Of a DNA stretch of 64,000 nt, positions 11,740 to 23,425 are shown in pieces. Source of the stretch: Chamaelirium japonicum (taxonomy: Eukaryota; Streptophyta; Magnoliopsida; Liliales; Melanthiaceae); the NCBI GenBank assembly GCA_947650365.1, contig OX393550.1, positions 47,972,440-48,036,439 on the forward strand. The letters run 5' to 3'. The position numbers and the translations under genes are program-made. Numbering within the stretch: the first letter of the stretch is position 1; the number at the start of each line of letters is the position of its first letter. The notes under the pieces were generated by a model. The model made no database searches and was not told the origin of the DNA. It saw only the letters and a list, made by a program, of their open reading frames with translations.

Positions 11740-13060
11740 ACTAGTGCATGCTCGTGCCTGTTGGCACTGCAGCGGGCCGTCTTCGGCGGCAACACACCTG
11801 AATGCCTTCGGCAATAAAACACTTTTGACGACAACACCGACATTTATAAGGACACTAATTTCCTCGCCCGCGCCGATTGGCACGAAGCGGGCGCCTTCGG
11901 CATGACGAACTCCCCCTCCCCTTATAATCGATCAATCACAGATGTTTCTGTTCGAACGGATTACTTGAGATCGACCCCATGATTTGAGGTGGCCAAAATT
12001 TCAGCAGGCGGGCTTATAATCGTTGATGCGAACAACGATCACGGGATGAACGGTCAGGTTTAGTGCAGTTTCAATGGGCCGGGATTTTAAAGGTTTAATG
12101 CAGTTTAAATGGGTTGGGATTTGAAACCAAGGAGAGATCGTGCGTTGATTTTTGAACGAATAGTTAGATATATTCGGTTTATTTTTGTCCAGTCAGCTTG
12201 TCCCAGTCAGCTTTTTTGTTCTGTTTTGTCTAGTCAGCACAAAACCGACGTCCCTTGTTATATAAATTGCATTGATAGTAATGAATAAATCATTTTTAAT
12301 GTTGTAATGAAGTTATACGGGATGTGTTTTTATTAAATCTACAAAAAACTATGATCATTTTGTTGTTTCCGTTCATCTGCTATAACTTGAACTGATAGAG
12401 AAACTTGATTCAAGGAGCCATATATCACTCAAGCATCTGGACAAAAAAAAAAGAACCGATGAGCCTGATTCAAGCAAACCACGGCCTAGAATTTATATAA
12501 CATGGCACGTCGGTTTTGTGCTAACTAGACAAAACGGAAGCTAACTAGGACAAGCTGACTAGACAAAAATGAACCGACTATATCTAATCATTCGTTCAAA
12601 AGTCAATGCACGATCTCTATTTCCCCGCCATTCGTTCAAAGATCAACGCACGATCTCTCTTTCCCCATCAACCAACTCCCTCCCTAACCATTTAAACTGC
12701 ACTAAACCCCTAAAATCTTGGCCGATTTAAACTGTACTAAACCCGATTGTTCATCCCATGATCGTTATTTGCATCAACGGCTATAAACCCGCCTGTTGAA
12801 ATTTCGGCCGCTCCAAACCATCGGGTCGATCTCAAGGAATCCGTTCGAATAGAGACAACTGTCATCGATCAATTATAGGGGGAGGGGGAGTTGGTCGCGC
12901 CGAAGGTGCCCGCTTCGTGCCAATCGGCATGGGCGAAGAAATGGGTGTCCCTATAAATGCCGGTGTTGTCGTTGAAAGCGTTTTGTTGTCGAAGGCGTTC
13001 AAGTGTGTTGCCACCAAAGGCTGCCCTCTACAGTGCTGACAGGCACGGGCATGCACTAGT
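11740..13060. mobile_element. 1.32-kb inverted repeat with Helitron-like ends
   Basis: Left arm 11740 to about 12268 and right arm about 12486 to 13060 are inverted copies (about 530-575 bp, clearly diverged, with small indels) around a spacer of about 217 bp. Both ends read outward as ...GGCACGRGCATGCACTAGT. A small GTGC..GGCAC stem lies about 10 nt before CTAGT, which is the layout of a Helitron 3' end, here present at both ends. No flanking target duplication was found. It may be two Helitron-like elements joined head to head, or a large foldback. No intact coding frame. Confidence 0.75.
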
Positions 13061-13852
13061 CATCAACAAAGCAAAACGAAAAAAAGAAATGAAGTTTCAA
13101 CTTGAATATTCCAGATCTCCTAGGAGAAGAGTAGTCTTCAACTTGCATTGATAGGGAAGCTTGTAGATGATTATTCTGGCAATTAGAGATTGATAACCAT
13201 ACATCAAAAAAGAAAGACAAAAAGTACTAATATAGAAGCATGCAGATAATTATTTGGGCAATCTGGAATTGATAATTAACCATATAATCATGGGGCAAAA
13301 AAGAAAAAGAAAAAGAAAAAGAAAAAAATATTGCACTATGAACTTCCTCGATGAAGAATTAGCTCTGACTTAAATCAAGAGAGAAGGCTGATATAAGAAA
13401 ACCATACAACCATAAAGCATAAAAAAAAAAAAAATTTATATAAAAGTACCCTTGATCTCAGAGGTTATTGAATCTATAGCTAAATAACCAAGATTGAGAT
13501 ATGAATTTAACAAAAAAAAACCTCAACCCTATTTTAAAAAATCCCAGATAGATAGAACGATGTTTGAATTTCTGAGTAGGCATCATACATGATGAGCTGG
13601 AAGGTGTTAAAAAAATATCACCACAACAATAAGGACCAAATTTTTTTTTTAAAAAAATACAAATATTAAACCAAATATCACGTAATCGAAATAAGCAACT
13701 AAATGGAATTAAAATACTCTGAAATACCGTATATTTGGATAGGTAACCAAAATGAAGATAATAAAAAAAAACCAAACCTTCCAAACCCATGTGTACAAAA
13801 CAATACAGAGAGATAGGCAAAAAAAAAAAAGACCTAATGAAGTTGGGAGGTG
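13061..13852. other. A-rich intergenic
   Basis: Many A runs; no gene or RNA seen. Confidence 0.4.
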
Positions 13853-13855
13853 TAA

Positions 13856-14401
13856 GGGTCTGTTCTTTTAGTTTCTAGGGACAAAATATAAAGAAAATAA
13901 TTTCTGCAGAAATTGTTTCCACACCACAAAATTTCTGCCGTTCTTTTCAATAGGAAAATGGATTGTGGAAATCGACTGAGATCAAGTGGCCGACCATCGT
14001 CGCCGAAGGTCAAGGAGGTCCGCCGGAAAATCGCCGAAGGTCGAGGAGGTTCACTGAAGGTTGATGAGGTCCGCTTGAAGGTCTGCCATGGTTGAGGAGG
14101 TTCGCCGGAGGTCGAGGAGGTCCGTCGGAAGGTCGCTGGAGGTCGAGGAGGTTCGTGGGAGGTCGACGAGGTAGGCTGAAGCTCGGGCAAAAACCGCCTG
14201 CTGAATTAGGATTTTGAAGAAGAAGAAGAGAAATCGATTTTCTGCAGGTTTTGGGTAGGAATTCATTTCCCTGATAGCAGGAAAATTTCAGGGGAGGGAA
14301 ACAAAATTTCATCGCAAAAGAACACCGGAAATGGATCGGGAATCCCATTTCCACTCACTTATTAATTTCCTTGCTCTATTTCCGTGCAAAAGAAAAGGCC
14401 C
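13856..14401. mobile_element. PIF/Harbinger (Tourist-like) MITE with internal minisatellite
   Basis: Flanked by TAA on both sides (13853-13855 and 14402-14404), the 3-bp target of PIF/Harbinger. Terminal inverted repeats GGGTCTGTTCTTTT / AAAAGAAAAGGCCC. The core at about 14000-14180 is a minisatellite of alternating 31- and 20-base subunits (51-base period) built on GGTCGAGGAGGT. The repeated RRTSST-type peptide on the minus strand is only the translation of this minisatellite. Confidence 0.85.
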
Positions 14402-14404
14402 TAA

Positions 14405-15203
14405 GTGAACCTTGTTCTTGCTGACAAAGTTACAGATCTTGGTTTAGGTCTAAGAATTGGTAAAGCAATTGATTGGTATTTGAGTGTGGAAGGCTTATAA
14501 CTTGTAGCGGTAGCCCTAGATGATGTCGATGATGAGATGTCGGCCGTAGCTCAATGGCGGCTCCAGGAATTTGTATCATTGGGGTCAAAAGTTGCATTAA
14601 AAAATATTTTTTACGTGACAGCGTGAAGTAGGGTTTGGTAAATCGGTGGAGCGGGATCAAGACCAACAATCAAAACAAAATAAATTATGATAAAAAAATT
14701 TTATTTTTATTAGATTTTTTAATATTTTAGGATTACATCAGTAGTGGTTCTGAACTTCTTTGTGGTATTGTACTTTGAAGCGTTAGTGGTTGCAGAGTCC
14801 ACAACATGAACTCCTGATCCAGACGTTAGTCAATATTTTATATGACCTTGGACTCCTAAGTTAGGCGTTAGTCAATAATCATGGTACAAGTCCATGACTT
14901 CATAACAAAAGGGATTTACAAACCCAAGTATATATACTTTTTGCCCATCAAAAGTTCCACCTCAAAGGTAGAATTTTAAATCCCCTACGTGAGACTTTCT
15001 CTTTGAAAGGTATTATCGGCATCTCCCGGAACCCTAGCACCCATGCTCGTGATTATGGAAGCCAATGTCAGATCTCCAACAACTCTCATTTTCCTCTTTC
15101 AGGTATCTCTCTATCTCCCTCCTTCCTCTTCTTTGGGTATACCCAACCCCTCTCGACCGCCCTCTCCCTTCGCCCCCCCCCCCCCCCGGTTGGAACAAAA
15201 TAC

Positions 15204-15255
<52 letters not shown>

Positions 15256-15755
15256 CTCTGGATCCGTCTGGTTCCGATCACGACGCCCGTCCGGCTCCGA
15301 TCGTAACGCTCGTCCAGTGCCGATCGCGACACCCATTCGGCTCCGTTGTGACGCCTACCTCATCGATCATATATTGGACTCATTATTTTAATTAGTATGC
15401 TACTTCCAATTTGTATGTTATTTGTGGAAATGACCTCCTTGGTTGATGGTATGCTAAAATCTTTTGGCATGATACAATTGGTAATCTTGTTTGAAATATG
15501 ATCTTAATTATAGAAAAATTATCAATTTTTATATGTAAAATTACTAAAATCTTTGATATTAATTTTTTTTACCATTTGACTTATGTAAAAATTGGTCAAA
15601 CTATTTATCCAACGTCGTGAGACAATCTTGGATGGCAGAGGCAATGTTGATTAAATCGAGCTTAATTTTGATTCATTGTTCTTATATAATTTTTTAATGA
15701 ACGTATTAATACTTTTCGTATTAGGCCTTCAAAATTCATCAAAATTGTTCTTCAA
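14405..15755. other. Intergenic with (GA)n
   Basis: Holds a poly-C run (15173-15187) and (GA)n at 15209-15253. Near 14560 GGCGGCTCCAGGAATTT resembles one terminus of a common plant hAT type, without a partner end. No gene supported. Confidence 0.45.
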
Positions 15756-15973
15756 ATGTGTTAGTCAAATGAGATTTTATGTCCAAGTCCACAACAAAAA
15801 TCCCACGTGAACTCTTAAAAAAGAGATTTATGAGACCGTGGACTTCTCAAAAAAGTCTACAGACTCTTAAAAAAACCTTAAGACTCTTTAAAAAAAATCC
15901 GCGGACTCTCAAAGACCGCAAGTCCACAAACTCCTGAATAATGATTTTAAAATCCCAATTGACTAACACCCCC
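15756..15973. mobile_element. MITE-like inverted repeat
   Basis: Left end GTGTTAGTCAAATGAGATTTTA and right end TAAAATCCCAATTGACTAACACC are inverted copies. Between them lie several degenerate copies of an AAGTCTCTAAAAA-type word and GTCCAC motifs in both orientations. Possibly PIF-like; target duplication unclear. Confidence 0.55.
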
Positions 15974-16184
15974 TTAAATCATTGAGTGGGGTTAATTTTA
16001 TATAGCGCCACCCATGCGTAGCTGTCAAAGAAGAGTTGATCGTCCTCAACCGTGGCTCTTGAGAGGCTGAATTTATAAAAGAATCCACACTTAGTTACCA
16101 AAGAATCCACTTGAGCTCTCACTAGCCTTGAGAGTTCTTTTTCTTGTACATACCTCGAAACCATCGGGGACCCAATGATCCGAC

Positions 16185-16472
16185 CAGGGCTGGCCCTGAG
16201 GTTTTGGGGGCCCTAGGCAAACTCCAAAAGTTGGCCCCCCTATAGATATTATAAGGAAAAAATTTAAGTACCAATAAATTTTTTTTACAAGTATCAATAC
16301 AAAATTTGCTTTTATTGGAAAATGCCTTCTTTGGCTGTTGGTGTTTGTCGTTTGGACTTGACTATTGGGCCCCCCTCCTTTAGTGTTTGGGCTTGACTTG
16401 GGCCCCAATTAGTATAAATTAATAGGGGCCCTAGGCAACTGCCTTGCCCACCTACCCTCAGGGCCGGCCCTG
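16185..16472. mobile_element. hAT-like MITE
   Basis: 288 bp with terminal repeats CAGGGCTGGCCCTG / CAGGGCCGGCCCTG, flanked by 8-bp direct repeats GATCCGAC (16177-16184) and GATCCGGC (16473-16480), 7 of 8 identical. Non-coding. Confidence 0.85.
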
Positions 16473-16629
16473 GATCCGGCGAGGCGAAGGCTTTGGGGCT
16501 GTCACGATTGACCCAATGCTCTCGCCGGAGAGGGTTTGACCACGTACATATTCCATGGTGAATTGGGGATATGGGGGAGGAGGTGACCCCATGGTGATGT
16601 GGGAATTTGGTTTGGGAATAATGCAGGAG

Positions 16630-17088
16630 TAGGGCTGGCAATTTTGGACCCGACACGGCAGACCCAACCCGAAGTTATCGGGTCTGGGTCAGGGCTAAAT
16701 GGGTTTTGGTCGTAAACGGGTTGACACAATAGACACGTTTAATAAACGGGTCGGGTCTGGGTTTAGGGTTTGGACACGGTAGACCCGGGAAGACCCGTTT
16801 AAAATTCAACGGGTCGTGTCGGGTTGGGTCTACCCGCAATCCGATACTGTAATATATAGTATTAGCGCGTCTATTGGGTTAGGTCGGGTTGAATCGGATT
16901 GGGTCGGATCGGGTCAACTGAATAAACCTGTGTGGTAAACGGGTCTACCCATCTATAAACGGGTTGGGTACGGTTTAGGATCTAGACACGTTTAGTTAAA
17001 CGGGTCGGGTCCGGGTCTAGGGGTTTTGGACACAACCCGAAACTAGACCCGACACGAACCCGACCCGACCCGACCCATTGCTACCCTA
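16630..17088. mobile_element. hAT-like non-autonomous element, GGGTCGGG-rich
   Basis: Sister of the element at 6049-6554. Ends TAGGGCTGGCAA / TTGCTACCCTA, 8-bp flanks TGCAGGAG and TGGAGGAG (7 of 8), interior of CGGGTC/AAACGGGT words. No coding capacity. Confidence 0.85.
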
Positions 17089-17229
17089 TGGAGGAGGGAT
17101 ATACTACTGTTGGTGGTAAATCATGATCATGATGGTGAGCGAGTTAATTGCGTGCAAGTTTTCAAACGGCCTCACGGTAGGCAAAATTTTATCGTCTACA
17201 TGGTAAAAATTAAAATTTAATTAATACAA

Positions 17230-17484
17230 ACTTTCTAATAGGTTTCACGCTAAGTTAATCAATAAATTTGGTGAGGAATCAAAAAAGGCTGGGATGGAAA
17301 TTAATCTTTCATTTATTTGCGTCAATGTGACAGGCATCCAACAGTCCAAGGTTCTCTTTCTAAATTAATAATGTGCCACATGGCATGAACCAAAAAAGCA
17401 TCAAACGACCCAAAGTTTTCCTCCTAAATAAATGCCGTGCCACATGGCAAAAGCTCCTCATGAGGCTTTCATTTTAGTATTATA
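17230..17484 (-). mobile_element. 5' end of a second Helitron-like family
   Basis: Read on the minus strand from 17484, the sequence begins TAATACTAAAATGAAAGCCTC, close to the TCTATACTAAAATGGAAGCC start of the neighbouring Helitron-like family. It carries two copies of a GTGCCACATGGCA word about 70 bp apart. Its other end was not found, so the left limit is arbitrary. Confidence 0.45.
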
Positions 17485-17586
17485 CTAGTAAGAAACCGGA
17501 CAATGCCCGAATGTGCTTGATGCTCGCCATTTGGTAAAAATGAAATTGCAACTGTTCGAAGAAGTGTGAAATGAGTGTGATTCACT

Positions 17587-18109
<523 letters not shown>

Positions 18110-18137
<28 letters not shown>
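18110..18137. repeat. (TA)n microsatellite
   Basis: About 14 TA units between foldback H and the GC-rich block. Confidence 0.95.
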
Positions 18138-18955
18138 AGATTTGCTCACCTACGGGACGTCCCGTAGGTGAATTTCCGCGACAACCCCCTGACCGTCCGA
18201 TTCGGTTCTATCGGACGGCTGAAAAATGAGGTAAGATTCGCTCAATTCGCTCACGGGCTGTCAGAGGGAAGTTTCTGTGTCGCTGACCGTCCGATTCGGT
18301 TCAATCGGGCGGCTGAAAATCCAGGCGGCTGACAATCGGTCACCCGTGACTGCCATCGTACGACTGTCGAGGGTATTTTCAGTGTCGCTGACCGTCCGAT
18401 GGAAGTGAATCGTGCGGCTGAAAATCCAGCCGTTTGATCAACGAGTCACGGGTCAAAAACGCGGGCTCACGGGCGGGAAAAACATTTTCGCTGACCGTCC
18501 GATTCTCTTCCATCGGACGGTCAAAACATTCCGCTGACCCTCTCTCTCTAACCCCCAAACTGACCCCGACCCCCCGGGTCCCTCCTGTCCGTCGAGCCCC
18601 CCCCCCCCCGACCCCCTCCTGTCCGTTGAGCCCCCCCGACCCCGCAGCTCCGGCCGTCCCCCCCCCGGTCCCTCGACTCCCCCCCCCCGCCGGCGCAGCA
18701 CCCCGACCCCGACCCCGACCTCGATCCCTCGCCGGCACAGCACCACCCCGACCTCGATCTCGCCTTCCCTCCTCCTCACCCCCGCCCTCTCCACCGCCGC
18801 CAAGATCAAGCACCCCCGCCCTCTTCACCCCCGGCGCCTCTCTCTCTATCCCTGGCCCCTCTCTCTCTAACCCCGATCTCGCTCTCCCCTCCTCCTCACC
18901 CCCGCCCTCTCCACCGCCGCCAAGATCAAAGGTTTACACGGTCTGGCATTAAACT
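18138..18955. mobile_element. GC-rich foldback-related block with CCGTCCGAT hairpins
   Basis: It begins just after (TA)n with the palindrome ACCTACGGGACGTCCCGTAGGT. Four spaced copies follow (about 18190, 18279, 18387, 18492) of a small hairpin built on CTGACCGTCCGATTC...ATCGGACGGCTG. Then comes a C-rich tract (18540-18940) with two copies of CCCTCTCCACCGCCGCCAAG. The layout parallels the cargo elements at 25320 and 57703. The long Pro/Ser- and Gly/Arg-rich frames here are compositional; no protein family is evident. Confidence 0.45.
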
Positions 18956-19017
18956 TTTCCCTTTCCTTTTTCTTTTAATTTTGCTGTATTAAAGGTTGGA
19001 TTGGTATTGTTTTTTAG

Positions 19018-19355
19018 GACATATGTGAGGTGTGCCCGAGAAGCTGCCAAATTATGAGGCCAAGATAAAGAGTTTCTTCGAGGAGCACCTCCACACCGAC
19101 GAGGAGATCCGTTATAGCCTTGATGGGAGTGGTGAGTGCATATATTTGATGATTAGACAATACTTGTTATTTGACAAATTTGACATTTTTTTGTTCATCA
19201 ATTTTACTTTTTTTTTTTTTTCTGATCAAGGGTATTTCGATGTGAGGGACCAAAATGAACGCTGGATTCGAGTGGCAGTGAAGAAAGGGGGCATGATCGT
19301 CTTACCTGCTGGTATCTATCATCGTTTTACCCTGGACACAGACAACTACATTAAG
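19018..19355 (+). pseudogene. ARD: Acireductone dioxygenase, two-exon fragment
   Basis: Two consecutive exons of the methionine-salvage enzyme that oxidises acireductone. Exon A (19018-19131) follows TTTTTTAG, reads DICEVC, shifts frame by one missing base at the CCC run, then [20 protein letters not shown] and DEEIRY to a GTGAGT donor. Exon B (19231-19355) reads [19 protein letters not shown], then [16 protein letters not shown] to NYIK and a GT donor. The His-x-His...Glu and the His of YHRF that bind Fe/Ni are still encoded. The first exon and the last exon (the VWTPYNRP region) are missing. So this is a truncated, frameshifted copy with introns kept, consistent with capture of genomic DNA by the surrounding Helitron-like element. 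Confidence 0.88.
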
Positions 19356-19458
19356 GTATTACATCGCTCTCTTATGATCTGTCTTTGAAGTAATGCAGGA
19401 TACTTGGATTGTAAAATGTACTATGGTTTAAGAAGCAGAAAGACCACAAATTATATAA

Positions 19459-19691
19459 GGATTTTTTTTACCTTGCCCCCCCCCCCTCCCCCAGTTAATT
19501 GGGGTAATTAAAAATTATCCCATATGATCTTAATTTTTAAGTCTTGCCCGTTGTTGACCATAAATCCTGGTGGCCCTTTTGCAATGGAAAAGTGGTTTTT
19601 TCTGGGGGTAAGACTTGAATTTTAAGCTCAGAGGGGGTATTTTCACTATTTTCTAACTAACCCAATTAACTGGGGGTAAGGTTGAAAAAAC
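19459..19691. mobile_element. MULE-like MITE
   Basis: Inverted arms (TTTTTTTACCTTGCCCCC with CCCAGTTAATTGGGG / CCCAATTAACTGGGGGTAAGG) flanked by a perfect 9-bp direct repeat ATTATATAA (19450-19458 and 19692-19700), the target size of Mutator-like elements. Confidence 0.8.
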
Positions 19692-19700
19692 ATTATATAA

Positions 19701-20560
19701 ATATCAGAATCAACAATGCTTTTCCAGTCTTGACAAACATTGGTTGTTGCCTCGTGGTCATTGAATCTATGATCTGATTTACAATAGATAACCTTGATGC
19801 TCGTTAGAAACTTGCGGTAAATTTAGTTACTCTATAAAGTAATAAAAGGTAAACTGTTACGCTTCCATCTAATTGCATTCTGGAGTGTTACCAGAAATTC
19901 AAAATAAATGTTTGTGTTGATTCATTGTGTAAAAATATTTGTTTGGTAGTTATTTTGAGATGAAGAATGTCTGATAGAATATCTAAGATGTCTCTAACTT
20001 GTATTGTTTGTCATTCATCAAAGAACTGTTGAATTTCTGACAAGGCTGTAAGAATTGTCCTCTTTTAGTTTTTGTGTAATAGTTCTGAGTGCTTAAGACA
20101 CTTAGTGAGTTGATTTTGAAATTGCTGAGAAAGAACTCCATGAACATAGCATGCACTGATCACTTATTGTTCCAGAATGCATTTAATCATATTGTTATTG
20201 CTGATATATATAAAATACATGGGTAGTTAAGTCGTGAAGCTGTAAGCCTATTGATGTGGGCATCACGTAGCGTAGTGTAACTGTGCAATATAAATACTTA
20301 GTTTGTTTTATACCTAAGTTGATATCTGGTTTATGGACTTCTTATGCCTCTTATTAGTCCTGATGAACTAAGTTTGATGGAAAACTTTCATATATAATTC
20401 TAGTTGGCAAGCACGTGCGTTGCACATGCCCATTGGGAAAACGTTCCTAGCATTAGAAATCTTTTTTTAGAAAGGTTTACATCTGTAGTTTCATATATAA
20501 TTCGTCATGGGTAGTTACACACTTAACTAATAAATGATTTTTATCTTCTTTCTATGAACT
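19701..20560. other. Non-coding; Helitron-like motif at 20400
   Basis: No exons seen between the ARD and FAR1 pieces. At about 20400-20430, read on the minus strand, a GTGCAACGCAC stem is followed by GTGCTTGCCAACTAG, resembling a plant Helitron 3' terminus. Confidence 0.45.
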
Positions 20561-20564
20561 AGGA

Positions 20565-22240
20565 ATGGAAGAACAATCTTCTACTGAGATATATAATCCA
20601 CAAGTTGCAGATGATCTGAAACCGAAAATAGGGCAGGAATTCAATTCAGTAAATGATGCATATGCCTTTTACAATGCATATGCAAAGGAGGCTGGATTTA
20701 GCACGAGAATGGATTCAAGTAAATGGAGAAATAAAGAATTAACTTGGAAACAATTTGTTTGCTTCAAGGAAGGTGATACAGACGATACATATCAGAAAAA
20801 AAAGTTAAAAAATATTGATCAAGGAGAATCTGAAAGAAACAGAGGAACAGTACGTGTAGGCTGTAAAGCAAGGCTCAGTGTTGTGAAACGAGAAACAAAT
20901 TGGATTGTTAGTAAATTTATTAAGCACATAACCATATACTTGCAACTCCAAGAAAGGTACATTTACTAAAATCACATCGAAATGTTTCAAATGCAAAAAA
21001 AGTTTTGGCAAGACAGTTTACTGAGGCAAATGTGTCAACCAGTCAACAAATCAGGATTATGGAAATTGAAGCTGGTGGAATTGAAAATGTTGGGTGCATT
21101 GGGAGAGACTTAAGAAACTATGAAAGAGATTTAAGAGAAGAACTGAAGGGACACGATGCAGATATTTTATATGAGTATTTCACTTCAGAAAAAGAAAAGA
21201 ACCCTTCATTTTATTTCGAATTTGACCGAGATGAAGATAATCGAATGACTCGCTGCTTTTGGGCTGATTCCACATCAAGACGAGCATATAATTTCTTTGG
21301 TGATGTAGTCATGTTTGATACGACATACAATACCAATAAGTACAGTATGATATTTGCTCCATTGTTGGGAGTTAACCACCATGGCCAAACAATAATATTT
21401 GGTTGTGGTTTTTTAAATGATGAGACAACCGAGTCTTTTGTTTGGTTGTTCAAGCAATGGCTTCAATCTATGATAAAAGGTCCACCCAATATTATTATCA
21501 CTAACCAAGATCCAACAATGGCAAAGGCAATCGCTGAAGTTCTTCCTCATACCTTCCATCGCTATTGTATTTGGCATATCATGAATAAGTTTTCTGAGAA
21601 ACTTGGACCAATCAACTATCGAGATTACTATTATTATTTTCAGTCTAGTGTGTGGAATTCTGACACTACTGAACAATTTGAAGCGAGTTGGAAGTATGCA
21701 CTGCAAAGGCGTTCATTGCAAGATCATGTTTGGTTATCCACAATGTATGAATTGCGTGACAAATGAGTTCCTGCCTATATTAATCATATATTTTCTGCAG
21801 GGATGTCAAGCAGTCAGAGAGCTAAAAGCTCTCATTTTTTTTTTAAGAAGTATGTTTCTAAGAACAATTCATTAATGGATTTTGTCACACGCTTCAACAT
21901 GGCAATTGGACATCAACGACATCAAGAGTTGATTTCTGATCATATCGACATTAATGAAAAACCAAAGCTGAAATCTTTATTTCCTATGGAAAAACAGATG
22001 GTTGGTGTGTACACCAAAAAGATATTCAGAATTTTTCAAAATGAGTTGTTTGAAAGTAATGCCTATTTTTAAAGCATGTTTGAGAAGATGAAATACAGTG
22101 TGTTTATACAGTTAAGAGGGCAGAGGAACAGAATTCGAAGGTGCAACAGCTTGTTTTTTATAAAAGTTCAGATATTGCAAGATGTGGATGTCGTTTTTTT
22201 GAGTTTGAAGGAATCCCATGCCGGCACATATAACCATTAA
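20565..22240 (+). pseudogene. FAR1/FHY3-family (MULE-transposase-derived) pseudogene
   Basis: Domain order matches FAR1-RELATED SEQUENCE proteins. An N-terminal FAR1 zinc-finger region reads IGQEFNSVNDAYAFYNAYAK, then GFSTR and CKARL. A MULE transposase core contains FWADSTSRRAYNFFGDVV, then FDTTYNTNKY, an Asp in NQDPTMAKAI and HRYCIWHIMNK. A SWIM zinc finger CGCRFFEFEGIPCRHI follows at about 22185-22232. The family are transcription factors of light signalling that descend from Mutator transposases. The copy is broken by a frameshift at about 20917 (the HNHILATPRK register), a stop at 21764 and further breaks around 22070-22090. The tail after SWIM is missing and runs straight into Helitron-like sequence. 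It is a dead copy, probably captured. Confidence 0.85.
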
Positions 22241-22566
22241 ATGCTCAAATGAATGAAAATATAATGCGCCGGCACATATATAATGGCAATATCAGAATAC
22301 AATGGCAATATCAGATGGCCATGCCGGCGTTTTTTTGAGTTTGAAGGAATCCCATGCCGGCACATATATAATGGCAATATCAGATGACCATTCAATGCAA
22401 TATCAAATGATCATTAAATGCTATTGAATGAAAATTTATCATATTTATGGTAGGTTTTAAAATGGATTTAAAAGAGAGCCGTGTTCACACACGGAAGAAA
22501 ATTCTAACTCTTTAAAAGATGTCCACGTGTCACAACACGGGAGAGAGTCTTCCATTTTAGTATAGA
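22241..22566 (-). mobile_element. Helitron-like 5' half fused to FAR1 sequence
   Basis: A FAR1 SWIM-region word (TTTTTTTGAGTTTGAAGGAA and the bases after it) at about 22192 recurs at about 22329. Between and after them lie short ATGGCAATATCAGA repeats, then the standard unit (CCATTAAATGC... to TTTTAGTATAGA). This is the scrambled join between captured gene and Helitron-like body. Confidence 0.6.
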
Positions 22567-22568
22567 TA

Positions 22569-22802
22569 CTAGTAAGAAACCCGAGCAATGTCCGAATATG
22601 ATTGATGCACGGCATTTGACAAGATGACATTGGAACTGTTCGAAGAAGTGTAAAATATGAAGTGAGTGTGATTCACTTATTAGAGAGAGAGAGAGAGAGA
22701 GAGATTAACATCAAAGGACCATTAAATGTCATTGAATGAAAATTTATCATCTTTATGATAGGTTTTTAAATGGATTTAAAAGAGAGCTGCGTTCACACAC
22801 GG
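22569..22802 (-). mobile_element. Helitron-like unit 1 (recombined)
   Basis: Starts CTAGTAAGAAACCCG with hairpin bases. Ends within GGAAGAA, fused to the next unit without the usual 5' end, as expected of unequal recombination between units. Confidence 0.65.
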
Positions 22803-23105
22803 AAGAAACCCGGGCAATATCCGAATGTGCTTGATGCATGCCATTTGGCAAAGACGACATCGCAACTGTCCGAAGAAGTGTGAAATCTGAATAAGTGTGA
22901 TTTACTTGTTAGAGAGAGAGAGGGGGGGGGGAGAGATTAACATCAGATGACCATTATATATGCCATTGAATGAAAATTAATCATCTTTATAGTAGGTTTT
23001 TAATGGATTTAAAAGAGAGTCGTGTTCACACACGGAAGAAGAATTCTAGCTCTTTAATAGATGTCCATGTGTCGCAACACGGGAGAGAGGCTTCCATTTT
23101 AGTAT
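22803..23105 (-). mobile_element. Helitron-like unit 2
   Basis: About 300 bp. The left part lacks CTAGT because of the fusion with unit 1. The right end reads CTTCCATTTTAGTATAGA, so the minus strand starts TCTATACTAAAATGG. Confidence 0.65.
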
Positions 23106-23122
23106 AGATATATAGATATAGA

Positions 23123-23421
23123 CTAGTAAGAAACCCGGGCAATGCCCGAATGTGTTTGATGCACATCATTTGGCGAAGATGACATCGCAACTGTTCGAAG
23201 AAGTGTGAAATCTGAAGGGAGTGTGATTCACTTGTTAGAGAGAAAAAGAAAGAGATTAACATCAAATGACCATTAAATGCCATTGAATGAAAAATTATCA
23301 TCTTTATGGTAGGGTTTTAAATGGATTTAAAAGAGAGCCGCGTTCACACACGGAAGAATTCTAGCTCTTTAAAAGACGTCTACGTGTCACAACACGGGAG
23401 AGAGGCTTCCATTTTAGTATA
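23123..23421 (-). mobile_element. Helitron-like unit 3
   Basis: CTAGTAAGAAACCCGGGCAA with a GCCC hairpin at the left, TTTTAGTATAGA at the right. On the minus strand this is 5' TC ... hairpin ... CTAGT 3'. Confidence 0.75.
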
Positions 23422-23425
23422 GATA

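Noticed and set aside
13834-14190. Repeated RRTSST...EPPRP peptide as a repeat protein
   Set aside because: Explained by a minisatellite inside a TAA-flanked MITE; no start context or homology.
19032-19034. GTG as ARD start codon
   Set aside because: The family sequence continues upstream (DICEVC) in another register, so this is an internal frameshifted exon and not a start.
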